From the NCBI GenBank assembly GCA_002159075.1, contig LZRT01000075.1:1-64000 (forward strand): 64,000 nucleotides of DNA. Direction: 5' to 3'. The position numbers were made by a program, and so were the translations under genes. The notes under the pieces were generated by a model. That model was not told the origin of the DNA. It worked only from the letters and a program-made list of their open reading frames with translations, and made no database searches. Shown one piece after another: positions 40,117 to 50,218 of the stretch (position 1 is its first letter; every line of letters starts with the position of its first letter). Source of the stretch: Bacillus thermozeamaize. Its GTDB lineage: Bacteria > Bacillota > Bacilli > ZCTH02-B2.

Positions 40117-41661
40117 TTAACGTTTTTCCGGCAGCACATCTCTGATCAAATCTGACACGATCTGCTCCTGATACAAACAACCACCATCCACAATCTTCTC
40201 TGGCAGTTTCTCATCCCATGGGACGATGAGCGAACGCAACGATTGTTGATGAGGCAAAGGAACGGGGCATTTTTGCACATCGCTGTACCGGCTATACGTT
40301 ACACTATCGAAACGCCATGGACGAAAAGAACGGGGAAACATCCGCTGGAGGCGACAAGCGATTTCCAACCCTTTCCAATCAAAATCGCCATTGTAATAAA
40401 ACATTCCCCCCTGTTCTTCCCACTGTTCCAAGAAGCGGATCGCAGCCACACTGGGCTGGCCGCTCAGTAAGACCAGTTGTGGGACGGGCAATGTCCTGTG
40501 TACCTCCCAGGCGTCGATAATAGCGCTAAAAACAGACGGGTTTTCCATCACGTAGAGCGGATTCCGGCAATCCCATTCCCAATCTTGCTCTAAATGGCGC
40601 AACGTCAACACGACAAGATGGCCAAATTCTCGTGCTGTATAGCCATATACTTGCGCCGTTTTCCCTTCATGAACGTCGGATGTTTGATCATCCGCAATTT
40701 TCCGTAACGAAAGGCCAAACGTCGCCACCATAGATGAAATGTCGTCGTCCAAAAGCCCAACCCGCCGAAACAAGCAGCGGCGGTATAAGGAGGCGCTGAT
40801 CCTCTCCCAGTCATCGTCATCCGCGCCATCATCCGAATCGGTGTCACAAAGTGTTCCCTCTACTAATGTTTCCTCCACCAATGTTTCCTCTACCTCTAAA
40901 GGAAACGGAGTAGAGGATTCTTTTTCTACTCTGCTGCCTGACCCAGACACATCCCGCAGTCCGTTTTCCGCCTCCTCTCTTGTCGGTCGCGGAGGTTCTT
41001 GTTCCAAGATGGCTTTCAGTCCGGCTTGAAACAACTTGGCCAGGGGTTGTCCAGCATCAAGCGCGTGAGGGTCGCCGGTCAGTTCCGCTGCAAAGACCGG
41101 GGTCCGCCGTGCCGAGCCTGGGTCCTCAGGCAACCGCGCAAGGGCCTGTACGGCAAGCGTCAACGTGTTCAGTGCTTTACACTCATCCTCCTTGTACAAA
41201 CGCCTGAACAGCTGACTGCCAGGGACTGTTCCAGACTTCAAGCCGTCAATCCAGGCGGCCACCTGCCGCTTCCGCTGCCAAGACATCCTCGGCTCCTCAC
41301 TGGCAAGTGCCCGTTGCACCGCGCGAAAGCAAGCCTCCCAACGCGCTTGCCGTTCCCTCTCCTGTTCGGAACGGAGCACGAGGGGTTCTGCAAAATAACG
41401 CTCCAAAAACTCCGGCAACCGCAGCCCGACACGGCTGTTGTGCAAAATGCGGTCGAGTTCAGCCAAAGAGACAGTGACCGTCTTCATCCCCCGTAAATCA
41501 CGGCCCAGCAAACCGGCCAGCACTTCCCGTTCCGCCTCGTCCCGCAAGGTGAGTTGCACCGTTCCTCCCACGCGTTCCAGTCGTTCATAACGCGCCCGCA
41601 CTCGCCGGAATAACCGCTCATACACCGGGTGGGCGAACAACCGACGCCATTCCTCTGCCAT
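40117..41661 (-). CDS. jetD: JetD-like nuclease subunit of Wadjet (type II)
   Basis: About 514 residues. The C-terminal half has a Toprim fold: the acidic residue in VMENPSVFSAI and DxD in YYNGDFDWKGLEIA. Such domains cleave DNA in topoisomerase-like nucleases, and JetD is the nuclease of the SMC-based Wadjet system. The N-terminal half is helical and basic. Between them lies an acidic spacer (DTDSDDGADDDDWE) next to a short repeat (VEETLVEETLVE). The start is the ATG at 41661, two bases after the jetC stop codon, or the GTG at 41667, which overlaps it. The family matches TIGR02679 (DUF2399 C-terminal part). Confidence 0.85.
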   Translation of the reverse strand: MAEEWRRLFAHPVYERLFRRVRARYERLERVGGTVQLTLRDEAEREVLAGLLGRDLRGMKTVTVSLAELDRILHNSRVGLRLPEFLERYFAEPLVLRSEQERERQARWEACFRAVQRALASEEPRMSWQRKRQVAAWIDGLKSGTVPGSQLFRRLYKEDECKALNTLTLAVQALARLPEDPGSARRTPVFAAELTGDPHALDAGQPLAKLFQAGLKAILEQEPPRPTREEAENGLRDVSGSGSRVEKESSTPFPLEVEETLVEETLVEGTLCDTDSDDGADDDDWERISASLYRRCLFRRVGLLDDDISSMVATFGLSLRKIADDQTSDVHEGKTAQVYGYTAREFGHLVVLTLRHLEQDWEWDCRNPLYVMENPSVFSAIIDAWEVHRTLPVPQLVLLSGQPSVAAIRFLEQWEEQGGMFYYNGDFDWKGLEIACRLQRMFPRSFRPWRFDSVTYSRYSDVQKCPVPLPHQQSLRSLIVPWDEKLPEKIVDGGCLYQEQIVSDLIRDVLPEKR

Positions 41662-41663
41662 CG

Positions 41664-44600
41664 TCACGCTTCGAGCAGCTCCTCTTTCCAGTCTTCTTGG
41701 CCGATCATCCGACGTCGTTTCCCATCCCAGTGAAAGCGGATGAGGGTGACAAAATCGGCATCCTGTGGTCGAAGCAGTTCGTAAATCGACAAATTCGGCA
41801 CCGTGTCGTAACATCCCCACAACACTTGACTCGTCATCATGTAGTCAAAGCCCATATCCGTCAACAGCTCGAACATGTCACGCAAATTGGCTTCATCAAC
41901 GCCGGCAAACGCTTCGTCAAGGCAGATGATTTTCGGGGATTGCTCACGCGAACTCATGTAGCGGGAATAGGTGGCGGCAAACAGCGGGATATACATCGCC
42001 ATCGCCTTCTCACCGCCGCTCAGGACGTTAAAGCGGGCATCGGTCAACTCTTTCCAACTGTGCCCTCCCTTTTCATAGTACAGCGTAAAACGGAACCAAT
42101 GGCGGTAATCGAGAATGCGGTAAATCCACTCCCTGAGGGTATCGCGCTCTTCCGCTTCCCGCCGCGCCCAATTGACGCGCGAACGAAAGTGCGTCACCAT
42201 CCGTTCAAACTGCTCTTCCCGCAACAGGCCCGCATCGGTGCGCAACAACTTGACCAGTTCGGCCGTGTCCATCTCCTCCTCATTTTGCGCCGGACGTGGT
42301 TCCCACCGCAAACGCAACCGCAGGCCGCTCGACGTTTTCCGGCGTTTCATCAAGTCGTTCATCCGCTCTACCCATGCTTCCGCGCGGTAAATTTTCTCAC
42401 GGATGGCCCGCCCCACGCTGTGAATGAGCACTTGCTCGTACAACTCCCGGTCTTTTTCCTTCAGCAGCAACTCTTGTTCGCGCTCCTGTTCGCTCAGTTC
42501 CAAAAGCAGCGACTCGGGTGATTGCGGATGCTGGCGGTCGCGGCAAAACTGGATGATGATCCGGTCGCCAAGCTCGGCTTCCGGTACATAATCGTGCAGC
42601 ACTTGGCGTGTGCTGTTAAAGGCCTCCAACACCCGGTTGCTCAACTGTTCTTGCGTGAGATTGGCATACGCATCCCGCAATGCACGCGTCACCGTGCGGC
42701 AATGGGCGACGATCGCCTCCTGGTCGTCTGCCGGGAGATCCGCTTCCCGGAAGGCGCTGACCAACCCCCTCTTCCATTCCCTGACATAGCTTGCAATCAC
42801 AACGGTTAATCGGTGCGCGGCCGCTTCTGCCTGCTCCCGTTGCTGCTGCGCCTGATTGGACGCTTCGCCCAATTGCCGCGCCAACTCGCGAAAGGCCCTT
42901 TCCCGCTTTTCTTTCGCAACGTGTATCTGCTGAATGGACTGACGCAGTTCAGCCAATCGCCTGTGAATATCGAGCAACCCCAACTCGTCCAACAACCGCT
43001 CCACCGTGCCGATTTCGTGACGGAGAACGTTCAGCTCCCCCTTCACCTCAAGCCAGTTTGCTTCGTCTTCTTCCAATTGCACGCGAAGCCGCTCCGCCTC
43101 ATCGGCCGCTCGGCGCCATTTGTCCTGTTCGTTCCAATAGTCCTCCCAGGACCTTTGTAAACTTCCGAGCACACGCTCATAAAGCCGCACCTGTTCATGG
43201 ACACGCTCCAATTCGTTCTCACGCGCCGGCAGCGAACGCTTTCGCACCTTCTCAAGCAGCTCGCTGCGCAGTTTCCGCAAGCCGTCGGCTGCCTGCTGGT
43301 ATTTTTGGTCAGCGCGCCTGACGAGTTCCTGCGCATATGTCAGTTCCCGCCGCGCATCTTGCCACGCAAGCGCTTTGGCCTGCAGTTCATCGTCCGCCGG
43401 AAACGCTTCGCGCTCCTCATCCAGCCTTTGCCGCGCCTCTTTGCAGCGGGCGATCTGTTCCCGGCATTTTTGCAGCGCCTCTTGCTCCTCGGCCATCGCA
43501 TCCTCGAGCCGTTTCATCTCCCGCATCCGCGTCTGCTCGCGCGTTTCCTTGCCGATATATTCCGCCCGTTCCTTGCTCCGGGCTTTTCCGTAAAGCGGCC
43601 CCAGACGAAACGCCCCGCTCGGATCGACAGCCACACCCGTCTCAGGCACCTCCTCCGTCCCCACGACAATCGTCCGCAAAACGTTGTCAATCTGTTCACT
43701 CGTCAGGTGACTGTCCTCCGGCGGGGTCGGATACAGCCAATCGGCCAACGTGTGCGCCAACCATTGCGGGTTCGGCACGAGCCATACATCTTCTTCGCCG
43801 TCACGCACGCTCAACGTACCCGCCGGCGACACCCAGGCATCGAGCAAGCCGGAGCGTTCCAGCAATTCTTCCAGCCTCGCCCGTTCCGCTTCCCCGACAT
43901 GGTCATAAAAGGCGCAGACCGCATACAGCGGCGCTCCGCCTTCCCCTGCGGCTTGACGCCGGGCGCGCGACGTGCGGCGGGCTTCCGTCGCAGGCGGCTC
44001 CGGCTCTTTACGATCTCGCCAATCGAGCCATTCCGCCTGCAATTCGTCGTATTTTTCCCGGTGCCTCTTTTCGTTCTCTTCCAGCTGTGCCGCCTCTTGC
44101 AAGAGGCGGCGCAGTGCCTGTTCATACGCTTCGGCCAGCGGTTCGCGCACGCGTTCGTACGAAACGTCTGGAAATTGGCTTAAGCGATGCAACATCTCCT
44201 GAAATTGACGATCGGTCAGCGTCAATTCGTTGACCTGTTCCCGCCACTGAAACAATCGGTTCTGCTGGGTTTCCAGGCTGTCGTAAAGTTCCCGCTCTTT
44301 TTCCGTCACCAACCGCTCCTGTGCGTCCCGCTTGCGGCTCGTCTCACCCAGTTCGTATTCCAACTCCTTGACCGTTTCTTCCTGTCGCGACACTTCGCGG
44401 GCGAGGCGCAAGGCCGCTTTGACTTCCTGTTCATGTTCCTCGAGATCGTTTCGCCAAGCCGTCCAATTCACCTGCTCTCGCTCCGGGATGTCCTGTTCCC
44501 ACAAGTCATGGTAACTGCTGCTATAAGGAAAAGCGATCGCATGCGCCAAATCGTTCAGTTCTTCGATGTCTTGCGTTTGTGCAAGAACCAAAGCTTCGCT

Positions 44601-45749
44601 TTGCCGTGCAGCCTGTGCTTGCAAGGATGTCCATTCTGCCAGGTGCTTCTCGTTATTCCCGCGCCGCCGTTCGATTTGCGCCAGCAAGCCTTCTTTACTC
44701 GCGTAATCAGATTTTAACCGTTCCAGCTCTTTTTCCTTGCCAATCGCCTCATGGTGGGTGAGAACATCCTGTTCTCGCTCCAGTTGCTGAAGCCGGATCC
44801 GTTCCCGTTCTTCCTCCTGCTCCAGTTCGGCCTTCTGTTGTTCGAGCGCCACAAGCCGCTCCTCTTGCTGCTCTCGCTCCAGCTCCTCTTTCTTCCACAC
44901 CTTGTGTGCCTGTTCCACGGCTTGCGCTGCGACAAACAACTGATAGTCATTATACTTTTGGTATGCCTCAGCCAGTTTTTGCGCCTCTTTGCGGTGGACG
45001 CGCAATTCATCCAGACGGTCACTGATCTCGTCCATATCCTCCAACACTTCTGAGAGCGGGCGCAGATCGTTTTCTTCCAATGCTGGCAGAGCGGATGTCA
45101 AGATGTCGTAAATCGTGGTCGGCTTAAAATCTTTGGATAACTTCGGACTGCGCAACTGAATGAGCAAGTCGAGCAGTTCCTGATAAGCGGCCTCGTCTTC
45201 AAAACCAAACAACAATTGGTTGACCAAGCGCTTGTACTCTCCGGTGCTCGTCACGACACGGCCGCCGTCGCCGATCGCCTCCTCCAGTTGAGATCGCGAC
45301 AGCGGCACTTTCACCTCTTCACTGCCACTGTAGTCGCGCCGATAGAGGAACAAGTCGACACCGATACGCCGGTTATCTTCCACGGAAAATCCCCAAAAAC
45401 TCGCGGCGTGCGCTGTCTGGCGCGCCCTCAGCCCGATGCCGATAGTGAGAAAGCGTTCCGGCTCCGGCAACCGAAACTCCAGCCACAAATACGCGGTCCG
45501 CTCCTGATGCTCACCGTCTAGCAGCAAGTAATATTCGATTTTCCGGTCGCGCGACCCGAACGGATCCAACCGCCACGGCCGCTTGTCTCCGTCCAGCACG
45601 AGTGGAAGAAAACTTTGCATCGTCACAGACTTGCCCGAACCGTTACTGCCCCGCAAGATAAGGCGTCCGTCGGCAAAATAGAACTCCGCTTCATCGTAGT
45701 ACCAAAAGTTCAAGACCCCTGCCCGATGAAGGTGCCAGCGATGGGTCAT
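41664..45749 (-). CDS. jetC: JetC-like SMC ATPase of Wadjet (type II)
   Basis: 1361 residues, an SMC-type ATPase of the TIGR02680 family. Walker A LILRGSNGSGKSVTMQSF lies near residue 35 and the signature LSGGEKAMAMYIPLF with Walker B PKIICLDEAFAGVD at the C-terminus. Between them are long coiled coils rich in Glu, Gln and Arg (about 260-480 and 780-1060) around a middle globular segment with GVAVDPSGAFRLGPLYG. The protein loops and reels DNA in related systems. The ATG at 45749 overlaps the jetB stop by 4 bp. Confidence 0.92.
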   Translation of the reverse strand: MTHRWHLHRAGVLNFWYYDEAEFYFADGRLILRGSNGSGKSVTMQSFLPLVLDGDKRPWRLDPFGSRDRKIEYYLLLDGEHQERTAYLWLEFRLPEPERFLTIGIGLRARQTAHAASFWGFSVEDNRRIGVDLFLYRRDYSGSEEVKVPLSRSQLEEAIGDGGRVVTSTGEYKRLVNQLLFGFEDEAAYQELLDLLIQLRSPKLSKDFKPTTIYDILTSALPALEENDLRPLSEVLEDMDEISDRLDELRVHRKEAQKLAEAYQKYNDYQLFVAAQAVEQAHKVWKKEELEREQQEERLVALEQQKAELEQEEERERIRLQQLEREQDVLTHHEAIGKEKELERLKSDYASKEGLLAQIERRRGNNEKHLAEWTSLQAQAARQSEALVLAQTQDIEELNDLAHAIAFPYSSSYHDLWEQDIPEREQVNWTAWRNDLEEHEQEVKAALRLAREVSRQEETVKELEYELGETSRKRDAQERLVTEKERELYDSLETQQNRLFQWREQVNELTLTDRQFQEMLHRLSQFPDVSYERVREPLAEAYEQALRRLLQEAAQLEENEKRHREKYDELQAEWLDWRDRKEPEPPATEARRTSRARRQAAGEGGAPLYAVCAFYDHVGEAERARLEELLERSGLLDAWVSPAGTLSVRDGEEDVWLVPNPQWLAHTLADWLYPTPPEDSHLTSEQIDNVLRTIVVGTEEVPETGVAVDPSGAFRLGPLYGKARSKERAEYIGKETREQTRMREMKRLEDAMAEEQEALQKCREQIARCKEARQRLDEEREAFPADDELQAKALAWQDARRELTYAQELVRRADQKYQQAADGLRKLRSELLEKVRKRSLPARENELERVHEQVRLYERVLGSLQRSWEDYWNEQDKWRRAADEAERLRVQLEEDEANWLEVKGELNVLRHEIGTVERLLDELGLLDIHRRLAELRQSIQQIHVAKEKRERAFRELARQLGEASNQAQQQREQAEAAAHRLTVVIASYVREWKRGLVSAFREADLPADDQEAIVAHCRTVTRALRDAYANLTQEQLSNRVLEAFNSTRQVLHDYVPEAELGDRIIIQFCRDRQHPQSPESLLLELSEQEREQELLLKEKDRELYEQVLIHSVGRAIREKIYRAEAWVERMNDLMKRRKTSSGLRLRLRWEPRPAQNEEEMDTAELVKLLRTDAGLLREEQFERMVTHFRSRVNWARREAEERDTLREWIYRILDYRHWFRFTLYYEKGGHSWKELTDARFNVLSGGEKAMAMYIPLFAATYSRYMSSREQSPKIICLDEAFAGVDEANLRDMFELLTDMGFDYMMTSQVLWGCYDTVPNLSIYELLRPQDADFVTLIRFHWDGKRRRMIGQEDWKEELLEA

Positions 45750-46954
45750 CCTGTTCCCTCCCGATCATCCTTGTCGTCCGAAACATTCGCTTCGTCTGGA
45801 TACTCGCCGCACAGACGTCCGAACACCGGTTCAAGCCATAGTCCACCTTCCTGCGGGGCAGCCAGCTTCCACTCGATCAAGTGCTCAGCCACTTGGCGGG
45901 CCAGTTGGCTCGATGTCTGCTCCCGCAGCTGTTTGCTCCAAAAGGGAGCAAAGCGCTCTTTGAGATCGTACAGCAACTGTTCCAGCGCAGCCCAGCTGAG
46001 CGGCACCCGTCCCCCTTCGCGGACCGTCAGCGGATCGCCCGGCTCGACAAGTCGGCGCTGCACTTCCCTGGCCAGCAACAGGCAAACATCGGAGATGCCT
46101 TGCGGCGTCGGGAAAAGCGTCAGATCACCGCTCGCCTCTGGATACGTCACATACAGACCTTCCCGGTACCGCACCGCCTCCAATCCGATCTGGCGCAAAT
46201 GGTCCATGATCGAACGCCGTTGTGTCAACACGTAACCCCGTTCTTCCTCAGTCCACTCTCTGTCCAGCACGACCGGCTCCTGCAACAGGCGGCGGTACAC
46301 GCGATGCCGCAGTTGTTCCCGTCGTCCGGCCTCTGTTTCAGGATATTGCGCCTGTCCCAGCGCTTCCGGCCGGCGTTCCAGCGCCGTGATGTCATTCGTA
46401 AACCGTCGCACGACATACCGCGCAAGCGGTGAACATTCGTACAATACGTTTTGTTCACTGCTTTGGGCCCACGCATTCTCCTCCCCTTCCAAGACGATGA
46501 GCACCTGCAAGTCCCGCAGTTTTTTCAACGCCCGCGCCATCGAAAGGCGGTGATGGTAAATGCGCCAGTCCAATTCAACCTGTTGCATCAGCAAGGTTTC
46601 GCGCAACGTTTCGGCCAGTTCACTCAACAGAAACTGCTCGTGCTCTCCCTTTCCCTCCAAGTACCACAACGTATATACGAACAAGCCATAGTCGCGCGGG
46701 TGGGAAAAGGTGTCAAACCCCATCCAGTTGTACGCCTTCCCCGGCACCTTTTCCAACTTCACAAACGTCCGCGTCAACAGAAGGGGAAAACCCGCATATT
46801 CCTGAAACCAATCGCGCAGCCAATCGTAGTGGGCTTTCACCAGTTGGAACAATTCGGGATCCTGTTGTTTGGAAATCCACGGCCGGTTTAAAAGGGCTTG
46901 CGCGCACGTGCGGCGTTCTTCCCGAATGCGTTCTTCATGCTTGCTGCGGTTCAA
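45746..46954 (-). CDS. jetB: JetB-like KITE subunit of Wadjet (type II)
   Basis: 402 residues, cytosolic, of the TIGR02678 type. Winged-helix-like helical segments are seen in both halves (RRQLRHRVYRRLLQEP; LSWAALEQLLYDLKERF). In Wadjet this subunit corresponds to the MukE/KITE partner bound to JetA and the SMC head. ATG at 46954 overlaps the jetA stop (ATGA), and its own stop overlaps the jetC start, so the three are translationally coupled. Little in the sequence itself is diagnostic; the assignment relies on the gene order. Confidence 0.85.
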   Translation of the reverse strand: MNRSKHEERIREERRTCAQALLNRPWISKQQDPELFQLVKAHYDWLRDWFQEYAGFPLLLTRTFVKLEKVPGKAYNWMGFDTFSHPRDYGLFVYTLWYLEGKGEHEQFLLSELAETLRETLLMQQVELDWRIYHHRLSMARALKKLRDLQVLIVLEGEENAWAQSSEQNVLYECSPLARYVVRRFTNDITALERRPEALGQAQYPETEAGRREQLRHRVYRRLLQEPVVLDREWTEEERGYVLTQRRSIMDHLRQIGLEAVRYREGLYVTYPEASGDLTLFPTPQGISDVCLLLAREVQRRLVEPGDPLTVREGGRVPLSWAALEQLLYDLKERFAPFWSKQLREQTSSQLARQVAEHLIEWKLAAPQEGGLWLEPVFGRLCGEYPDEANVSDDKDDREGTG

Positions 46955-48480
46955 AGGAGGACCACCTTCTCTGTTGCGTTATCGGCAGTTGGCTCGTCAG
47001 CATCAATTCCACGTGAAAAACGGAGCCGGTAATTGGGCATCTCCAGTTGGCCGTCATCCGTCACGACAACAGTCCGTTCATTGTCTGGCGGAACGGTAAG
47101 CTGAATGCGAATCCCTTCAGAGGTCAGGATGCTCCGGCTTGGACTGGCCAGACATTGTCCGAGCCAGACGAGCAGCTGGGAAAATACCACGCGGGAAAGG
47201 TGCGGCAATGCTTCCATCACCACTTCACCCCGTTCCAAAAACTGCTTCATCAACTGCTCTTCCTCACGGCGCCGCTCCAACCACTCGAGCCGTTTTTGCG
47301 CTTGCTCACCCCGCCTGCTCCTGACGGCGGACGTCGCATTTTCCCGCAGACGGCGCCGGCTTTTCGAGGTCAACGCGCGCACTTGCGGAGGCTCGTCCCA
47401 CATCGAAGCGTCGGGTGATTCCGTCTCGCCTGGGTCGCTCCCTTGAAAGTGGCGCGTCTTGTACAAGCCGAAGGCATACGCCGCCAACTGGTGCGCCTCC
47501 TCGATATCCTTGAGCGAAAAAAACCAGCGCCCGAGATGCTCCAATTCCCGCTGGCGGCTGACACCGGAGCGCCTGCTCTCCTGGATGCGGAGCGCACTCC
47601 GGACGATTTTGGCAATCGTATTTTTGGTCGCCCGTTCAAAGCCACGCACTTCACTTTCCTGATTGCCCCTGCCCAAAAACCAGCCGGCAAACGATTCCCA
47701 CGTCTCGCGCAAGCGTTCAAGACGTTCCTCTGCCGACTCTTGTTCATCCAGTTGGGGCTTGGCCGCCTCTTCCTGGCTGACCTGCCGGATGTACCGCTCC
47801 ACGACGGTGGCATCCATGCCTTTGAGCAGCGCTTCAATGGTAAGGCTATACCGCTGCAGTCCTTGCATAAAGTTGCGCAAGTAGTGAGTGAGCGAGTCTT
47901 TGTAAATGAGAAACGATTCCGTCGCCATCAACTCTTCCACGCGGCTGCTCTCCAAGTGAGCGATGTAGTCAGCGGCACTTTCCGTCATCAGGCGAAATGT
48001 CGTCAACAGCTCTTCCCAGTGGGGCAGCGCCTTGCCCTGTGGAAAAGTCCCAGCCGCCTCTTTCAGTTCGGTGAGCAGCGCCGCGATCTTTTCCAGTCGC
48101 GTCGGCTCGAGCGACCCGCCGAAGCCGCGAATGTTCTCCAAGCCTGACACCATGCGTTCAATTTCCACCGCATACTTGGTCATCTGATACCGAAAAGACT
48201 TCCGGCGATACTCTTCAATGGTATTGACGCGCCTCCCGTCATGCTGGGCGGTGAGGTTTTTCCACGCCTCCAACTGTTCCAAATCCTGCTGGCACTGCTC
48301 AAGCGTGTAGTCGGTGAGGTATCCGCTGGCCTTCACCCCTTCAACGACCTCTTCCGGGGTGAGCCGGTAGCGCATGCGCTGGTGTTGTTCGTAAAAAAAG
48401 CGCATCACCGCCCGGTATCGTTCCACATTCTCGGCGGTGAGATAGCTTGCCTCGGTAATTGGACGCTTCAGATCGGCCAT
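46951..48480 (-). CDS. jetA: JetA-like kleisin subunit of Wadjet (type II)
   Basis: 509 residues, first gene of the cassette and of the TIGR02677 type. Helical in most of its length, with a basic C-terminal segment (TSKSRRRLRENATSAVRSRR). In Wadjet JetA is the MukF-like kleisin that bridges the two SMC heads. The ATG at 48480 has GGAGTGGGAAC in front. No clear transcription terminator precedes it; the promoter probably lies in 48481-48580. Overlaps jetB by 4 bp. Confidence 0.87.
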   Translation of the reverse strand: MADLKRPITEASYLTAENVERYRAVMRFFYEQHQRMRYRLTPEEVVEGVKASGYLTDYTLEQCQQDLEQLEAWKNLTAQHDGRRVNTIEEYRRKSFRYQMTKYAVEIERMVSGLENIRGFGGSLEPTRLEKIAALLTELKEAAGTFPQGKALPHWEELLTTFRLMTESAADYIAHLESSRVEELMATESFLIYKDSLTHYLRNFMQGLQRYSLTIEALLKGMDATVVERYIRQVSQEEAAKPQLDEQESAEERLERLRETWESFAGWFLGRGNQESEVRGFERATKNTIAKIVRSALRIQESRRSGVSRQRELEHLGRWFFSLKDIEEAHQLAAYAFGLYKTRHFQGSDPGETESPDASMWDEPPQVRALTSKSRRRLRENATSAVRSRRGEQAQKRLEWLERRREEEQLMKQFLERGEVVMEALPHLSRVVFSQLLVWLGQCLASPSRSILTSEGIRIQLTVPPDNERTVVVTDDGQLEMPNYRLRFSRGIDADEPTADNATEKVVLL

Positions 48481-48581
48481 GTTCCCACTCCATGGTTCAT
48501 TCTTTCTCCCAGTGTATCACAATCACGATTTCAGAAGTTCGATATCATCCTTAGCACCAGAAACTAAAGGGAATCTCGGGC

Positions 48582-48797
48582 TCAAGATACCACCACTTGG
48601 CTTACAAGTATGTTGCTTGTATCCGGAATCTCATCTTCAGTGAGTTCTTCCAGGCATAACTCAATAGCCTCTTTTATATTTTCCATCGCTTCTTTAAGCG
48701 TTTTTCCTTGTGAGTAACAACCTGACAGGACAGGGCATGTTACAGTAAAATATCCACTTTCATCCTGTTCGACGATAACAGGAAATGTTCTTGCCAC
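48582..48797 (-). CDS. HicB-family protein without a HicA partner
   Basis: 71 residues of the HicB/UPF0150 type: FPVIVEQDESGYFTVTCPVLSGCYSQGKTLKEAMENIKEAIELCLEE is the typical fold, split here for length. No C-terminal DNA-binding domain follows and no HicA toxin (double-stranded RNA-binding-type, about 60 residues) is seen on either side. It may be an orphan antitoxin or a regulator. I start at the GTG at 48797 with GAGG eight bases upstream; the frame also opens at 48806. It lies 102 bp upstream of jetA on the same strand. Confidence 0.75.
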   Translation of the reverse strand: MARTFPVIVEQDESGYFTVTCPVLSGCYSQGKTLKEAMENIKEAIELCLEELTEDEIPDTSNILVSQVVVS

Positions 48798-48862
48798 ACG
48801 AATCACCTCATTGGTTATTATACATCATCCGCTTTCATATTCTCGCCTGTTTTTAATATGGT

Positions 48863-50215
48863 TTAAAGAATTGAGGATTTTACAATCTCCATTAACTTCT
48901 CGTAGCTGTTCACAACGTCGTATTTTAGTCGGCCTGTGTTCAGTTTTGCAAAATGCCTGCGGGCACATTCGATCTTCGCCTTTTCTACCTCACGCAATTC
49001 CAATGACTCCATCGAACCTTTCGTCTCGGCGATGAAAAAGATGGTCTTGACCTCCCCTTCTTTGAACACGATAGCCCAATCGGGGTTGTAATTTCCCAAC
49101 GGTGTGGGAATAAAGAAGCCGCGTGGCAATTTGGCCCGAATGATAAACTCTTCAGGGTTAATCCGAAATAAGTGAAAAGTAGACGATTTGATGCCGGTTA
49201 GGATTTTTACGATGGTTTTTCGTGTCAATCGCGTCTCGTCCATCAGCTTGCCGACCAGCTCGTACTTGATCTTCGAGGTTGCGGCCTGGTGAACATACTC
49301 CGTCTGCGTCTCCCGGGTAACAAACGCTTCACCCTGTTCCAGTTGTTCCTTGGACTCGATTTTATGCAATTCTCCATGCTTGATGGCGTAACGCACGGAT
49401 GGCACGTGCAAGTTTTGATCCAAAGCATCAATGCATTTTCGGATGAGTTCTTCCGAATCAAACTGAACCGTGTACACCGTCTTTTTGTTGATCTGGTTCC
49501 ACAGATCCTGAAACTCTTTCTTGTAAAAGTTTTGATTCGGCTTCAGTTGTTCAATATTTTTGCTCCGTTCATCCTCTGTCAAACCGGCCTTTCCGGCGAC
49601 GTAAATCGTCTTCACCAATTCGATCAACGCCTCTTGATAACGTCCAATTCCTCGGGAAGCACCACTTGTTGCTGTTCCACCGCCGTAAAGTACTGCTCCG
49701 TCAGTTGGTCATTGTCATCCACATAGCCCTGCCGGATAAAGGTTCGGTGGAGCTTTTTGGCCAAATTCTCGTCAATGCGCAATGATTCCCCGCGGGCATT
49801 GGTGAGAACTTTATCCAAGAAGAAATCCACGTCGGCTTTCCGCGGACGTTCGGACAGCGTTTCGGCGATTTCACTCTGCAGTTGCCTGGCAAACTGTTCA
49901 TACGACTCGCTGGCGATCACGGTCAGGACGTTGATCTCATGCACATCGATACCAGGCACGCTCGCATCCATCCGTTCACCATGTTGGTTAACGCACAGCC
50001 GTAATCCCCTTCCCACCTCCTGCCGCTTCTTGATCGTGGAATCGCTGTGTTTTAAGGTACAAATTTGGAACACGTTCGGGTTGTCCCAGCCTTCCTTTAA
50101 GGCAGAATGGGAAAAAATGAACCGGGTCGGCTCCTCAAAGCTGAGCAAGCGTTCCTTGTCGCGCATGAATCAGATCATAGGCCGTGGATTTCTTCCATTT
50201 TATGCCGATCGTTGA
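48863..50215 (-). pseudogene. C-terminal part of a type III restriction enzyme (Res), frameshifted and 5' deleted
   Basis: Two overlapping frames together give the last 430 or so residues of a type III Res subunit. The upstream part (50166 to 49624) holds the end of the helicase: [20 protein letters not shown] and [11 protein letters not shown]. The downstream part (49627 to 48863) holds the nuclease-type PD-(D/E)xK signature (NYNPDWAIVF... FIAETKG). A single-base deletion near 49642 breaks the frame between LPEELD and [16 protein letters not shown], and an extra base near 50167 breaks it before [13 protein letters not shown]. The N-terminal helicase motifs and the modification subunit are absent. 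The homology stops at the terminator of the aldehyde dehydrogenase gene. Confidence 0.85.
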
Positions 50216-50218
50216 ACG

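Noticed and set aside
43197-44233. Long plus-strand ORFs (about 300 residues each) opposite jetC
   Set aside because: They mirror a GC-rich coding strand, have no ribosome-binding site or recognisable domain, and are rich in Arg, Pro and Ser as antisense frames are.
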